Source: Angiostrongylus vasorum (lineage: Eukaryota > Nematoda > Chromadorea > Rhabditida > Metastrongylidae). Taken from it: a stretch of DNA of 64,000 nucleotides. The stretch lies in contig JADANN010000309.1 in assembly GCA_018806985.1 (NCBI GenBank), forward strand, positions 1,612,001-1,676,000, written 5' to 3'. Of the stretch, positions 12,612-28,649 are shown one piece after another. How positions within the stretch are numbered: position 1 is the first letter of the stretch; each line of letters begins with the position of its first letter. A program made the position numbers and the translations under genes. The notes beneath the pieces were generated by a model. The model was not told the DNA's origin. It did not search any database and worked only from the letters and a program-made list of their open reading frames with translations.

Positions 12612-12965
12612 TCTAACTTCTACAATGCTGAGATATTTGCAAAACTCCGGACCGCAACTGTCTGCGGTAGGGAACTGGGTTTAATGCCGATTTGGGCTCC
12701 CCAGATCAATTCCGTTGACGGGTGATTGCTGATGGTAAAAGATCGATGGAACTAGCTGAGAGACATGGGAAACGAAGGACTCGCATGGTGTGGTGGTGAA
12801 CGCGTTACTCCCCGGAAAGGACAATAGCGCATTTGTTCCCCACCGAAGACACCTGCGGTCCGGAGTTTTACACATATTTCAGCACTGTAGAAGTTATATT
12901 TTTCAACATACCCTGCCGTTAAAAGGAATAGGTAGTAAACAAAAAGGTTAAGATTATTTAGTTAA
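12612..12965. repeat. SINE-A inverted pair
   Basis: A short reverse unit (12618-12680, acaatgctgagatatttgc) meets a full forward unit (12690-12965; head ggtgtggtggtgaacgcg, 3' module ttttacacatatttcagcac, tail aataggtagtaaacaaaaa). The outermost ttctaca/tgtagaa sequences are complementary. Confidence 0.75.
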
Positions 12966-13445
12966 ACTTTAACTTTGGCGAGAAGTTGTTTGCAGAGTGG
13001 CCTACCAGTTTTCGCCAATGCATTCGTCCTCGCACGCTTTACGAGATATCACATAAAGCATACCCGAACTTCCGCAATCACCATCTCTACCGTTAGGGCA
13101 CATTTGGCAATTATGCGTTGTACACAGACGGTAATACTGGCCCATGGGAACTAGCTGTCGTCTTAGAGTGTTCGGTGGTGTTTGAATCATTGCTACAGAA
13201 TAATCTAGCCTGGCCCTTCTTGAGCAACGTTTTACAGCTGCACTTATTTCGTTTGATATGAACGGCAGGAAGGATCAACGGGGCCTCATTCTCGCAAGAA
13301 TTATGCATTGGGACCGTGGTTTTCCTATTACACCTGTCCCGAAAAGCAGCACTTTTGTAGTCATTGGAAATGGCAACGCCCCTTTTGTGTGCAATGGATG
13401 GGAGAAGAGGTAAATCCATGTTCCATACATCATCTTTTTCCATTT

Positions 13446-14250
13446 ACCATGGAACGTTAAACCGTTTTTTTTTCAAGCTTAACAGGATAGCAGATTAGCA
13501 GAATTACCTCCGAAGATGTTTCTTCCTCATAAGTACCATCAAAGGAAGGAAATTAGAAGGGAATACGTCAACTGCGTTACTAGAAAAACAAAACCATTAA
13601 CAAAAGGATGGAAAGTGCAGTTTAATGCGTAACACAGAAGGATAAAGCGCTCCATGTTCTCTGTTACTTAGTCCGTTAGAACTCAGCATTCGATTCCGTT
13701 CACAACAACGTTGAAGCGAGCGAAGCACATTTGGATCTAAAAACGACCTTATACGGCCAACAGATGTAGTGAGCCCATATTTTTTACCTTCCCAGACAAA
13801 TCTGGCACTAGTTTTTTGACTACGGAGGTATCGACGCTTGGTGAGCCTGAACGTCAAATCGAGTCGATGACCATTGTCGTGCATTGCATAGCGCGATTAA
13901 CCACTGCGCTGCACGCATCCTGGTTTAGTGTACACGAGGCACAATTCTTTGAGTAGTCTTCGCTTCCGCAATGTGGAAACGTCTTTACGTTTCCGATTTT
14001 AGCGGTCTACCAGTTGTATTTTTTAGTTGTTTAGGCTTCTATTACTCAGTATAACTGTGCAACTGAGAACAGTAGCAAGAGGGCTTTCCATGTTGTAATT
14101 TTGGAACTCAGGTTTGTCAACCACAGTTATCCAAGTTACGCATGTTTCTCATGAATAAATCACTTAAATAGTTGATTCTTCAGCTTTATTCACTACACAT
14201 AGAGGTTGTTTTTGGAAGAATAGAGTTAGTTCGAGTGGTATTCGATTTGA
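13446..14250. other. No gene recognised; collagen 3' flank
   Basis: Sequence beyond the collagen stop codon on the minus strand. No clear polyadenylation signal or other exon could be assigned. Confidence 0.4.
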
Positions 14251-14251
14251 A

Positions 14252-20019
<5,768 letters not shown>

Positions 20020-20246
20020 CTGAAATTAAAGTCTTTCCATAGAAAAGCCCTTTGTCGTGGCACCATTCCGTTATTCTTCATCACTACACAGTGAGTGATC
20101 AACTGAAAATCAACCAATCAACACAACCGGTGAGATTTACAATATAACAATTTGCCAACAAATGAGAACACTTGACGAAGATGGACTAGGAGTGCTTTGG
20201 GGTGGACTCCAAAAAGATACAACGGTCCATTAGGACAGCTACTTAC

Positions 20247-20401
20247 GAAATTGATAAACTTCTTTATGGCTCCGTCCACTTCGTTTTGAGATGAAAAGTA
20301 CTCATGCATCACTAAATGGATATTGCAAACTTCACCACACTCGAAGCAAAACCACAATACCGTGGACGACAATTGCGCTAGAGTGATGCGAATGAAACTT
20401 G
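20247..20401 (-). CDS. Possible exon upstream of collagen, uncertain
   Basis: Minus-strand segment between an acceptor-like tgttccag and a strong donor gtaagt. It encodes a hydrophobic stretch, then ECGEVCNIHLVMHEYF and a basic end. The position would suit a collagen N-terminal domain, but the sequence is only loosely like one and its phase (ends phase 0) does not fit exon 20019-19948. Confidence 0.25.
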
Positions 20402-21000
20402 CTGGAACACGTATTACTTGTGATTAGGGTCATCTAAGTGTCCATGTGAATAAGTTACGATCCTTGTTGAGCCAGCATGTTTTCAGCCTGCAAGTTTCGG
20501 TCGGTGGGACTGGCGTTTCGCAGCGAATGCTATTTTGGATTCCGACACTTTTTATAATCTCGATTTAGTTCGAATCATTCTATCACGTTTAGAAAATGTC
20601 GTATACCAATGAGGTACGAAGCAGGTGAGACATTTTGAGGATGTCGAACGAGGATGTTCAAAGAAGCTGTTGAAATTCACGTTTTGGTTAATCATTGAAG
20701 AAAAATACGGAGTGCTGTGTTCTCCATATCCCATCCGATTCGTGTCGTCGTTTTGCTTCGCAAAATGTTATTTGGCAACCAGTTCACGAATCAGGGATGT
20801 GCGCGACCGTTTAGACACGGTTCATGGTTAGCGTGTGGAAATCAGGTCTCCGAACCGAACACGAAGAAGAACAAACATTGTTTCGATGTGCTATTTGAGA
20901 AAAGCAAAATGTGCTAATGTAACATGGTCATGTAGCCGAACAGCCGACAAAGCCTACGTGAGCCAAGGATGAAGCGCGATGGAGATCGATGTGGCCCATA
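20402..21000. other. No gene recognised
   Basis: Several short frames on both strands, none with convincing splice sites or a known domain. Confidence 0.35.
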
Positions 21001-21004
21001 AAAA

Positions 21005-21295
21005 ATTGGAGGATAAAGCTCTCGGCGTTGATCAGTCCCCTGAGGGATGCGCCATGCTTTCAGCTTTATTAAGCATCGTTTGTAGATGATTGAATGCATA
21101 TCTGCCTTTTACAATGACTCGCGGAGGCCTACCGATCTATCGAGCCAGTGATGCTAACGTCCCAGACAAGTCCGGTATCAATTTGCCGACGCCGGAGGGA
21201 CGGATGGCTAGGTGGGCAATGGGCGCGAGGAACGATCCCATGTATATTGCAGGGCGCCTCCGAGGATTGCCCACAAGAGCCCCCTATGTGGCCCA
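21005..21295 (-). repeat. SINE-B, reverse copy
   Basis: Reverse order of the family: ggataaagctctcggcgttg (tail side), gcatatctgccttttacaat, atctatcgagccagtgatgc, then aacgatcccatgtatattgc at the head side. Confidence 0.8.
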
Positions 21296-21367
21296 TATCA
21301 CATTTAAACTGGCTGTTTTTTTTTCATTACCTGTGTTTCTATTGCAAAATTAATCGTTGTTTCGTAG

Positions 21368-21483
21368 AATACGAAACTGAAAATGACACAAAAAACCCGA
21401 GCGTTGTTGTTAAGGTTTTCAATCCCACAAAACCCAAAGGACAAAATTCGACCGGCCATGTGTTGAAATCGTACATAGATTAG
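21368..21483 (+). CDS. Possible terminal exon, unknown gene
   Basis: After an acceptor-like gttgtttcgtag the plus strand encodes YETENDTKNPSVVVKVFNP and ends SYID-stop. The composition is protein-like, but no partner exon was found, and the minus strand is also open across it. Low confidence. Confidence 0.22.
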
Positions 21484-22360
21484 TGTAACTTTAACATTTT
21501 CAACTTCCATGATCACTATAAAGTGGGCCGAACGCTGTTTTTTCAGAACCCAGTTTTTGTAACAGAACACTTGAATATTAAACAATGATTAATCTTGGTT
21601 TGTTTAAGGCTTCTGACTAAAGTGTGAACAGGAGCGGGCTCAAGAGATTCAGCCGAAACACTCGGCATTGTCAACCAACGAACAACCCGACCTCGATGCT
21701 TTCCATTCTTGATGGAGATAAGGACCTTAAAAATGGAGAAGAAGGCCGCTAGAGTCCTGCTGCCACTGACAACTAGCAGTTGGGGTCTCTAATTAAAACG
21801 TGGACACGAAAAATGCTCCAACAGTTATGGATGAACTAAACGTCGAGTCTTAATATGTTCGACATCAGCATCACACTCGAAATCCTAACAGATGCCGCAC
21901 TTTCCTAAACCAGAGACCTCACATGTCTGCTGCCATTGACGATTAACAGTTGGGGTCCCTAATTAAAACGAAAACACAAAAATTCTCCCGCAGTTATGGA
22001 TGAACGAAACGTCGACCAGTCTGAATTTGTTTGACATCAGCTTCAAACTCAAAATCCTAACAGGTGAGCCACTTTCATAAACCGGAGGCCTTACATGAAA
22101 CGGCTACATCAACTCTAATGAACTGCCAATGAGATATTTGCTCCACCACAAATCCTTCAATTTGTGTGAAACAATATCGGAAAGGAATTATTGTCAGAAA
22201 ATCGGAAAAGTTAAACATAACTGCAGCTTTTATATCTAGGAACAGACAATTGGAAGTGACTAACTCACGACTAGCCTTGACTGAATGCTTCGTGGATTAC
22301 TCTGAGGTGTTTTTCTCATAAAGTGATATACAGGGAGTCTCCCTGACCCGGCCTACTCAC

Positions 22361-22838
22361 ATGACCACTGTACGAAAAGTTTCCGTAGCTGCATAGTCTT
22401 CACCATTGCTGCAGTTCAAAATTTCGGTGGAATAATTCGTGCGTCCTATGACCGATGTTCCTTCATAGGAAAATTACGTAACTTCTAATTTCCCATATTT
22501 TCCATTGTAAAATACTATAGTAAGCCGGAGAAAGTTCTGGAGTTCATTGTTGAAACTGATAATCTTAGAAATTTAGTCCAACGAAATACTACACAAAGGA
22601 GAACTACTTACTGCACATGTTCTCGATTGTATAGATCTTCTGGCTGGGCTCGGCGTAGGTCGACGGAGCATAAGGGTAGCTTCGTCGTGAGACACTTCTC
22701 AGTGGAGTCGTCATCTGTCCGGAAACGCGCTGCAGCACCGACTTCATGTTGAACCACGCCTCGTCGGAGTAGTGCTAAACACCACTGTTCATACACGGAG
22801 CATGAACATTTGTAGAAATTGCCCTTCTGGTCACTAGA
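22361..22838 (-). pseudogene. Unidentified secreted-type gene piece with in-frame stop
   Basis: The first minus-strand exon, about 22838-22612, follows attaaccag and ends at gtaagt. It encodes KGNFYKCSCSVYEQWC and then a charged stretch ending YNREHV. It joins in phase to 22555 onward (acceptor ttatcag): FNNELQNFLRLTIVFYNGKY then GKLEVT and a TAA at 22474-22476. Past the stop the same frame stays protein-like (SVIGRTNYSTEILNCSNGED) to a good donor gtgagt after 22361. Either the protein ends at the TAA, or one nonsense change interrupts a longer exon. No family was recognised; paired cysteines and NxS/T sites suggest an extracellular protein. Confidence 0.4.
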
Positions 22839-23004
22839 CTGGTTAATTTTTTGTGTTCGCAATGCAGTGCATTAGTGCTGTACAACTACCTTAATGGAAT
22901 TTAATACTAATGTACTATTTAATTGATTCTCTATTGGTTGCAACAACAAGTATGATAGGTTTTTTTTGTACCAAACCGTCAGAATATGTCAGACATCGAG
23001 AGTC

Positions 23005-23190
23005 TTCTGGTGATTGCTGATAACGCCCATAGGTCAATAACACGGCATGAGAGACAGGCGAAACGAAGGGACTCGCATAGTGTGGTGGTGAACGCGTTAG
23101 CCCCCTGGAAAGGGGAATAGCGCGTTCGTTCCCCCACTGCAGACACCTGCAGCCCGTAGTTTTGCAAATATCTCAGCAACATTCCTATTT
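23005..23190 (+). repeat. SINE-A copy
   Basis: Forward unit with agacaggcgaaacgaaggga, head gtgtggtggtgaacgcg, B-box-like gcgcgttcgttcccc and gtagttttgcaaatatctca. Confidence 0.85.
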
Positions 23191-23624
23191 AATTTTATTC
23201 CATAGGGTTTGCTGCATAAAATTTCAAGAAACGACTTCCCTATTTCCACGAACAGCACTGGATATTAAATAAAACGGAGCACACCTTTGGTAGCTATATA
23301 GTGAGCAACGTGGAAAAGCTCAACTGCTCTCAATTCATGAAAAGTTGTTGTAACGTCTTCGGTAGTTGGTCTTTATAATTTAGCACGATCTCTTTGTACA
23401 TACCTTCCTCTCTACTGGCAGATCAAACTGTGGCCATCTAGCCACCTCATATTTGAACATTCAGTAGTCTCTTGTTAACGCTGCTGAAGACGACTTCAAC
23501 AACGAGTTCGTTGATCAGAGGCAGGCAATAAATTGGAGATAGCCGTAGCTGTATGGTTGTTCATTATGACACAGAAGTCCAAACGCTTGCCTTCCATGGG
23601 TTTGTCCCTCCCATTTCTACAGTT

Positions 23625-24240
23625 ATCTCGTGAAAAATAAACCCTTGAAAGACATTCCGCTAGTCCTCATCAACACATTGGCTAGACCTTCTCACCTAGC
23701 AGAAAGCAAGGCTTCTATTCAGTGGGAGATTGTTATTTTTCAAAAACGAAGCCAGTCATGGAAGCCCTGGACTGCCAAGGCGTCCCTACTAAACATGCGA
23801 GGGTTCTGTGTGAGCTATGTAAAAATTCCCCGACCAAAATACCGCCATTCTACAACGATATTAACATCGACGTCAAAAGAGGTGTGAGGCATGGCCACAC
23901 CATCTCGCAAAAATTTTCTCTGCCACTCTCGCCATACCTCCACTCTCGAAGCCATCATGAGACACTGGAGTGGGACATATGGGGGGTGAAAATCTGCGGT
24001 CAGAAATTACACCATCTTCGCTTTGCTGTTGATATCGTTCTTAAAACACGAAGCATTAGGTAGGAGGAACGAATGCTTTCAGACGTTGATAATGTTTGTG
24101 GAAAGATTAGTCTTAGACTAGATATCACAAAAACGATTTTCATGAGGAACGGATTGGCTTCTTATGGTCTGTTCAGCTCGCAAAATCAACAGATGAATGA
24201 CGTAGTTCCAGAGTTTTGCAAGAGGAAGTGATCGGCTTGG
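23625..24240 (+). mobile_element. RTE-type non-LTR retrotransposon relic
   Basis: Frames on the plus strand give decayed RT blocks: LVLINTLARP, VLCELCKNSPTKI, DVKRGVRHGHTIS, KLHHLRFAVDIVL (the usual F-A-D-D is F-A-V-D), and TIFMRNGLASY. These match the family of the 38.6-41.8 kb copy. It is 5'-truncated and dead. Confidence 0.75.
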
Positions 24241-24394
24241 AGGTTTTGGAAGTATCGAGGAGGAACAGACCTATGAACACGCGCTTCCGAGCTCACATTT
24301 GCAATTCTACAATTTCTTCTTCCTTAAAGCACACGTGGAGTAAGAGTCGAGCAAAAAAGGTAAAAAGTAAGGTTTCACGGCATCCGATTGACAA

Positions 24395-24765
24395 GAGTTG
24401 TTGGCGAATGGATTTCTAGCGGAGTGGTCAGTGATGCAGACCACCGGAAGCCAATGTGCTGGTGCGACCCCGTCCCCCACTCTTTTCGCCAATCCAGTTG
24501 GGACTGCTCCAACCCAGCTATTCCGGAACTCCGAGAGAACCGACTCCACCTGCTTTCTACAACATTCATAAAAGAAATCCTCAAGCAACACCCGAAACAA
24601 CGCAGTAGATATTCGAAGACCTTTGTGGACGATGAATGCGAGGAACACCAATCGATAACAAGAGGTGCTGGGATCCGCACAGTAGATGCGATATCAAGTC
24701 TTGTAATAATAATAATAACGGTAATAGTGACAGTAATAGTAAAAGTAGTAAGCAAATAACCTTCC
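24395..24765 (+). repeat. Repeat D copy, then imperfect AAT/AGT microsatellite
   Basis: About 24570-24705 (aaatcctcaagcaa ... agacctttgtggacgatgaa ... ggaacaccaatcgataa ... gggatccgcacagtagatgc) matches 36405-36545. From 24706 to 24755 there is an ATA/AGT-rich simple repeat. The stretch before it may be the end of the adjoining retroelement. Confidence 0.55.
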
Positions 24766-24931
24766 ATTTGGTGAGATCTCGCATTGCTTCGCTGTAGGCA
24801 TCGTTAATTTCCCTGGCTGTAAGGAAGATGGTGACAACCGAAATGCTGAGCAGAATGCCCTGCCGATACGACGCTCATTTGAGCCACCACGGTGGTCGAC
24901 AGCATCTTCGACGGGCCTCGTAACGCCCACA
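24761..24931 (-). pseudogene. Possible collagen N-terminal exon with a frameshift
   Basis: Minus strand: after an acceptor catttag the frame gives VTRPVEDAVDHRGGSNERRI. One frame over it gives GILLSISVVTIFLTAREINDAY ending DLTKWK at donor gttatt. A basic lead, a hydrophobic segment and an Asn/Tyr-containing segment ending in a basic-aromatic stretch resemble the N-terminal domain of nematode cuticle collagens. The two halves join only if one base is missing near 24860. It could be the lost N-terminus of the 14-20 kb collagen, but the intervening phases were not closed. Confidence 0.4.
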
Positions 24932-25005
24932 CTAAATGAAGCTGAAATCGGAAAGCATCTCAGGACAATGGGAGCAACCGGAGTGGGTTCGAAATTTTCC
25001 CATTA

Positions 25006-25551
25006 CAGTGGACACTTCTACTGTGCGAATATTGGAAATCTTTCGAGAATAACGTGAACACACATGGACAAAAAAAAGCATGGAATTGAGGAAAGCAACG
25101 GACTGATTGAAATCTACGAGACTTTTTGCTACAGCGGTAAAGAGAAGAAGCCAAACCACGCTGTTGCTTGGTTGTTCGATATTTAAAAGACTTTATTTGT
25201 TACATCTGTGAGGAATATATAATTTGTTAACGGCGTTGCTTTGAGCCAACTGATCATTGTGGGATCAATCACAACGTTGGAACGAAATGAATTCCAACTG
25301 ATATCGATGTGATGTGATCGAAGTTTCGTGAATAATAAACGGAAACAGTTCCCTAAGGGCAAAGAGAATGGCAGAAGCGAAACCATAGCCATGTGAAAAA
25401 AGACGAGGATGCCATCGCTAAGCATAAAGGACCTCAGAAAGAAAGAGCTAAAAGTCTAAATGTCAGTTGCTTTGACAGAACTCAGTCCTTAGATTTGAGT
25501 GACGAGTACTAATGGGACAGTAGACACTTCTACTGTGCGAATATTGGAAAT
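25006..25551. repeat. 34-bp direct repeat, 512 bp apart
   Basis: 25006-25039 and 25518-25551 share cag(t)gacacttctactg and tgcgaatattggaaat with one mismatch. No other copy was noticed in the window. Confidence 0.8.
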
Positions 25552-26550
25552 GCAGTCGTTAGAAACATTATTCATTTCGTATGCCCCGTGGAGCCCCAGG
25601 AAAAAGAAATATGTAACTAAAAGTTAGATAATCTGTTTTTGATTGAGATCCTGTCCATTGTGAAGCACCTGGGCTGCTCAGACCATCCGCACTGTGTTGG
25701 CTGTGAAAATTGAAAATCAAGTTACATATTTCTTTATTACCATTGTTTCATTCCATTGCCTGTACGCAATTACTAAAAGTATTTGCATCAATTCCTAAAA
25801 GCAAAGTTCTTGATGGAAATCATAGTTGCACAAAGAGCCAAAAAGTATTTCAGAGCTGTTTCTATAATACCAACAAATTCCCGTTGCTTTGTTAGTACCT
25901 CTTAAGGAGAGCATGATAGGATATTGTGTTTGAGATGCATCACATCGGTCGATTAGAGAGCTTGAGATGTTAGACAATTCTTAACGGTAGTGCTTTGAAG
26001 CGCGTGTAGTTTTCGAGCGGCATGAAATTAGTGGTAAACCGACGCATAACTAGCGGTTGTTTGGTGAGTTAATTGGTTGGTTGAAGTTAGAACGAGTTCT
26101 GCATTCCGCGTTGAGTGGAAATGAGCACTAGATGACGCTTTCGGTGGAACTGCAGTAGCGCGCTAGTAGACAGTGCGCTGTTTTATCGCACTTGGGCCAT
26201 TTATAGCACAGGATGGGCGAAACCCGTCTGCAGAGTGGTCTTAACTGAAGCCTCCGCCCTCACCTGTGGCGATCTCAGACCTCATAGCGATGTGGTGAAC
26301 CAGGTTCCGCAACGACGTGGTAGTGTCATAGGAGCGCCCACATGCAAACACTGTGCTTCACTACTTGTTGAGGCCGACCTCGTCAATGAACGCATCATGT
26401 AACTTTACTTGGTCAGCAAAAAATCCGAAGTGCGTCAACCAAGATATGATAGCCATCCCAGTATGGAAGAGGTGAGGAGACCAGGAAGAAGAAAGGGAAG
26501 AGACACGGAAATCTTCTCGTGACTTCTTGGATTGTTAAGGCAGACATGAC
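25052..26550. other. No gene recognised
   Basis: Apart from the direct repeat no structured feature was seen; frames are short and unsupported. Confidence 0.35.
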
Positions 26551-26554
26551 GTTG

Positions 26555-26626
26555 TTAAAAAGATTTATTCGGCTAACGTCTCGACTAAGATAAAGACGTC
26601 GAAACGTTAACCGAATAAATCTTTGC
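26555..26626. repeat. Stem-loop with hammerhead-like remnant
   Basis: agatttattcggctaacgt and acgttaaccgaataaatct form near-perfect inverted arms. The loop side reads ctaagataaagacgtcgaaacgtt on the plus strand, resembling the CTGANGA...GAAACGTT pattern of Penelope termini but with the core G changed to A. Confidence 0.55.
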
Positions 26627-27084
26627 ACCAACCTCATTTTTGGCTTAATATTCCAAGAAGGTATTGGTTATTCATGCCGCGGTTAAGTGGCGACAGGTTT
26701 GAAAAAATGTGCTCTTTTCATGACGTTGGGTTTAATCAAAAAGACGACAAGCGCTTTCTTAGGACTGATGTCTGTTTCTTGGTAATGGTCAGATAGATTT
26801 TATTTTTAGCAGAGGAGTTCTTACCCTTTCACATTGGAGCTCACTGGATAGTTAACATAAACGGCAGTTTGAAGGACAACGGCCAGTTCACTCTACAGTA
26901 CATTCTCTTAAGTCGGTCCCATATTACATCTAAAGAATTTTTTTGGATATCTAAGTGTTTTATAGTCTGTAGAATAATATGAACTCGTTGTCTTTAGCAC
27001 TGAAAAGATAAACTTGACCTTCTTGCACTATAAACGACTTGGTGTTTTCCACTTAATGACGACGGTGCTAAGCGAGCCTATCGT

Positions 27085-28620
27085 CACAATACGCCGAAGT
27101 GCTGTGGAGGAGTTTTGGAGTTCATCGGCTACAATCGGATTCATATCGTGGACGAATTATTCGGCAAGCATTCCGTCTGCCTGAGTTTATCCTACCAGAC
27201 GTTGGAGATGAACAACATGTTCAAGATGCAGTCAAAAAACTTGCAGAAACCAAGGGACGATTTTACAGCTAAGGAACATTTGTGGATGAAGATGCGCAGA
27301 CCAGTCATTCTTCTCAACCAGAAATTTGTTGCAAATTTTGCATTGGTCTACGAACGGATATGCTTGTGGAATTCTGCAGAATCTGTACTCCTCAGACGAC
27401 CGCTTCGCTTAAGACATTGAGACACACCCAACAAAATAAGTTGCCAAGTAATGAAGATCCATCAGAATATAAAGGTGCCAACTTTACTTCGTCAAAATGT
27501 TAGTCTTTAGGATAAGGACCTTTTTAACAAAACCTTGTGAATCGATACGTGAAATTGATAGCCACTGGAATTAATCTCTCCAATGATATATTTCCATCGA
27601 CCAACACATTTGCATTTTTCTTCTACTTCTAAATTCTAAATTTAGTTGGTAGCCAGTATCAGCAACAAGCCATTGCAAGGTACGTAGATACCATGGTTAC
27701 GGTATTCTGCGCATCTGTGATAACGATACCTACTTGAGGATATCCCTCTGTGATCCAAAATACGTGGATTTGACTGACATATCATCCACTGGACCGCTAG
27801 ATTATGGTGATAAATTCTTACGACGAAACCTTGCCACCATAGTGAACTGGAAGATCGACCTTGCAACCGGTGGTGAGTGCCGATGGCTTAATAGTTCCCG
27901 CTTCCAGTCGCCAGAAATGGTTGTTGTCCTTTTCATCCACCATGGTTCCATAACGGTGCATAATTTCTTAGCGCACATACGAGTCTCGTTCCGAAAAACC
28001 CCTGCTGCGCACTAATTCGCCTGAACCTGGTTTTAGCACAGCGCTCACAGTTACTGTCATAGATACTAGAGTTCAGGAGAAAGAGAAAATAAGTGGATTG
28101 AGTGGTGGCTGAAAAGGTTTGCAATTATCGTCAGATTTTCCTCGACATGAAGTTTTCTTGGGTTACGGCTTTTGTTTTTGGAAATGGTAATAGCTGGCGT
28201 AGAGACTACTCAATTTGAATTTCCTTTCAAAAGGAAGTCGCCATTTTCACGCGCCCAATGTGGTATACTCGTAATTAAACGTATGACTTGCAGCTCTTGT
28301 AGATGAAATAAGGATAGTTCAATAGGTGGTAAACAGCGCATTGGCATACGGCGACACCAGCTCTGATCAGATACTACATGCTTTACCACCTGCTTTCTCG
28401 GTCTTCTCAGAGTTCCTTCTGAAAAACTTTCTGACCGGCTCATTAAGAAAACTTGCGAAAGCAGAAAATCTTCTTGTGGCCCGCAAAAGGGGAGTGTACT
28501 CATGGTGGACATCTAGGAAGCGGTCTAAGTTGCCAAACACGGACCGTACTCCTGTATTGGATAGCGATTGCCAAGATACAAAACCAAGGTACTCAGATCA
28601 TATGTGGATAGGTAACTAGA
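27085..28620 (+). pseudogene. Unidentified gene with in-frame stops
   Basis: The first open stretch encodes RIIRQAFRLPEFILPDVGDE and AETKGRFYS, then a TAA (27269-27271), then the same frame continues. That later part has a CxxC-x11-CxxC pattern (CKFC ... CRIC, about 27320-27380). The best-supported exon is 27653-27872, from acceptor agttggtag to donor gtgagt: SATSHCKVRRYHGYGILRIC, then LRISLCDPKYVDLTDISS, GDKFLRRNLATIVNWKIDLA. It joins in phase to an exon starting near 28292 (gacttgcag; LVDEIRIVQ). There a TAG (28323-28325) interrupts a frame that otherwise runs on (VVNSALAYGDTSSDQ ... SEFLLKNFLTGSLRKLAKAE) to 28617. No family recognised. Either a decaying gene or a model I could not resolve. 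Confidence 0.4.
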
Positions 28621-28649
28621 TTTGGACGTGGGTGAGTACTAGCCGAGGT

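Larger units (their letters stand above)
12125..13445 (-). mobile_element. Penelope-like element, 3' piece (GIY-YIG plus terminus)
   Basis: On the minus strand, 13445-13000 carries the end of a Penelope protein: an ISNDYKSAA-type segment, IQTPPNTLRRQLV, a Cys pair CQMC followed by NGRDGDC, and the GIY-YIG start GMLYVISRKACEDECIGEN. The first GIY motif residues are LYV here. Frames shift, so it is dead. 12430-12130 is the same terminal region as at 7.9-8.2 kb, in reverse, with a hammerhead-like core at 12167-12201. A SINE-A pair (12.6-12.97 kb) sits between the two parts, apparently inserted. Confidence 0.75.
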
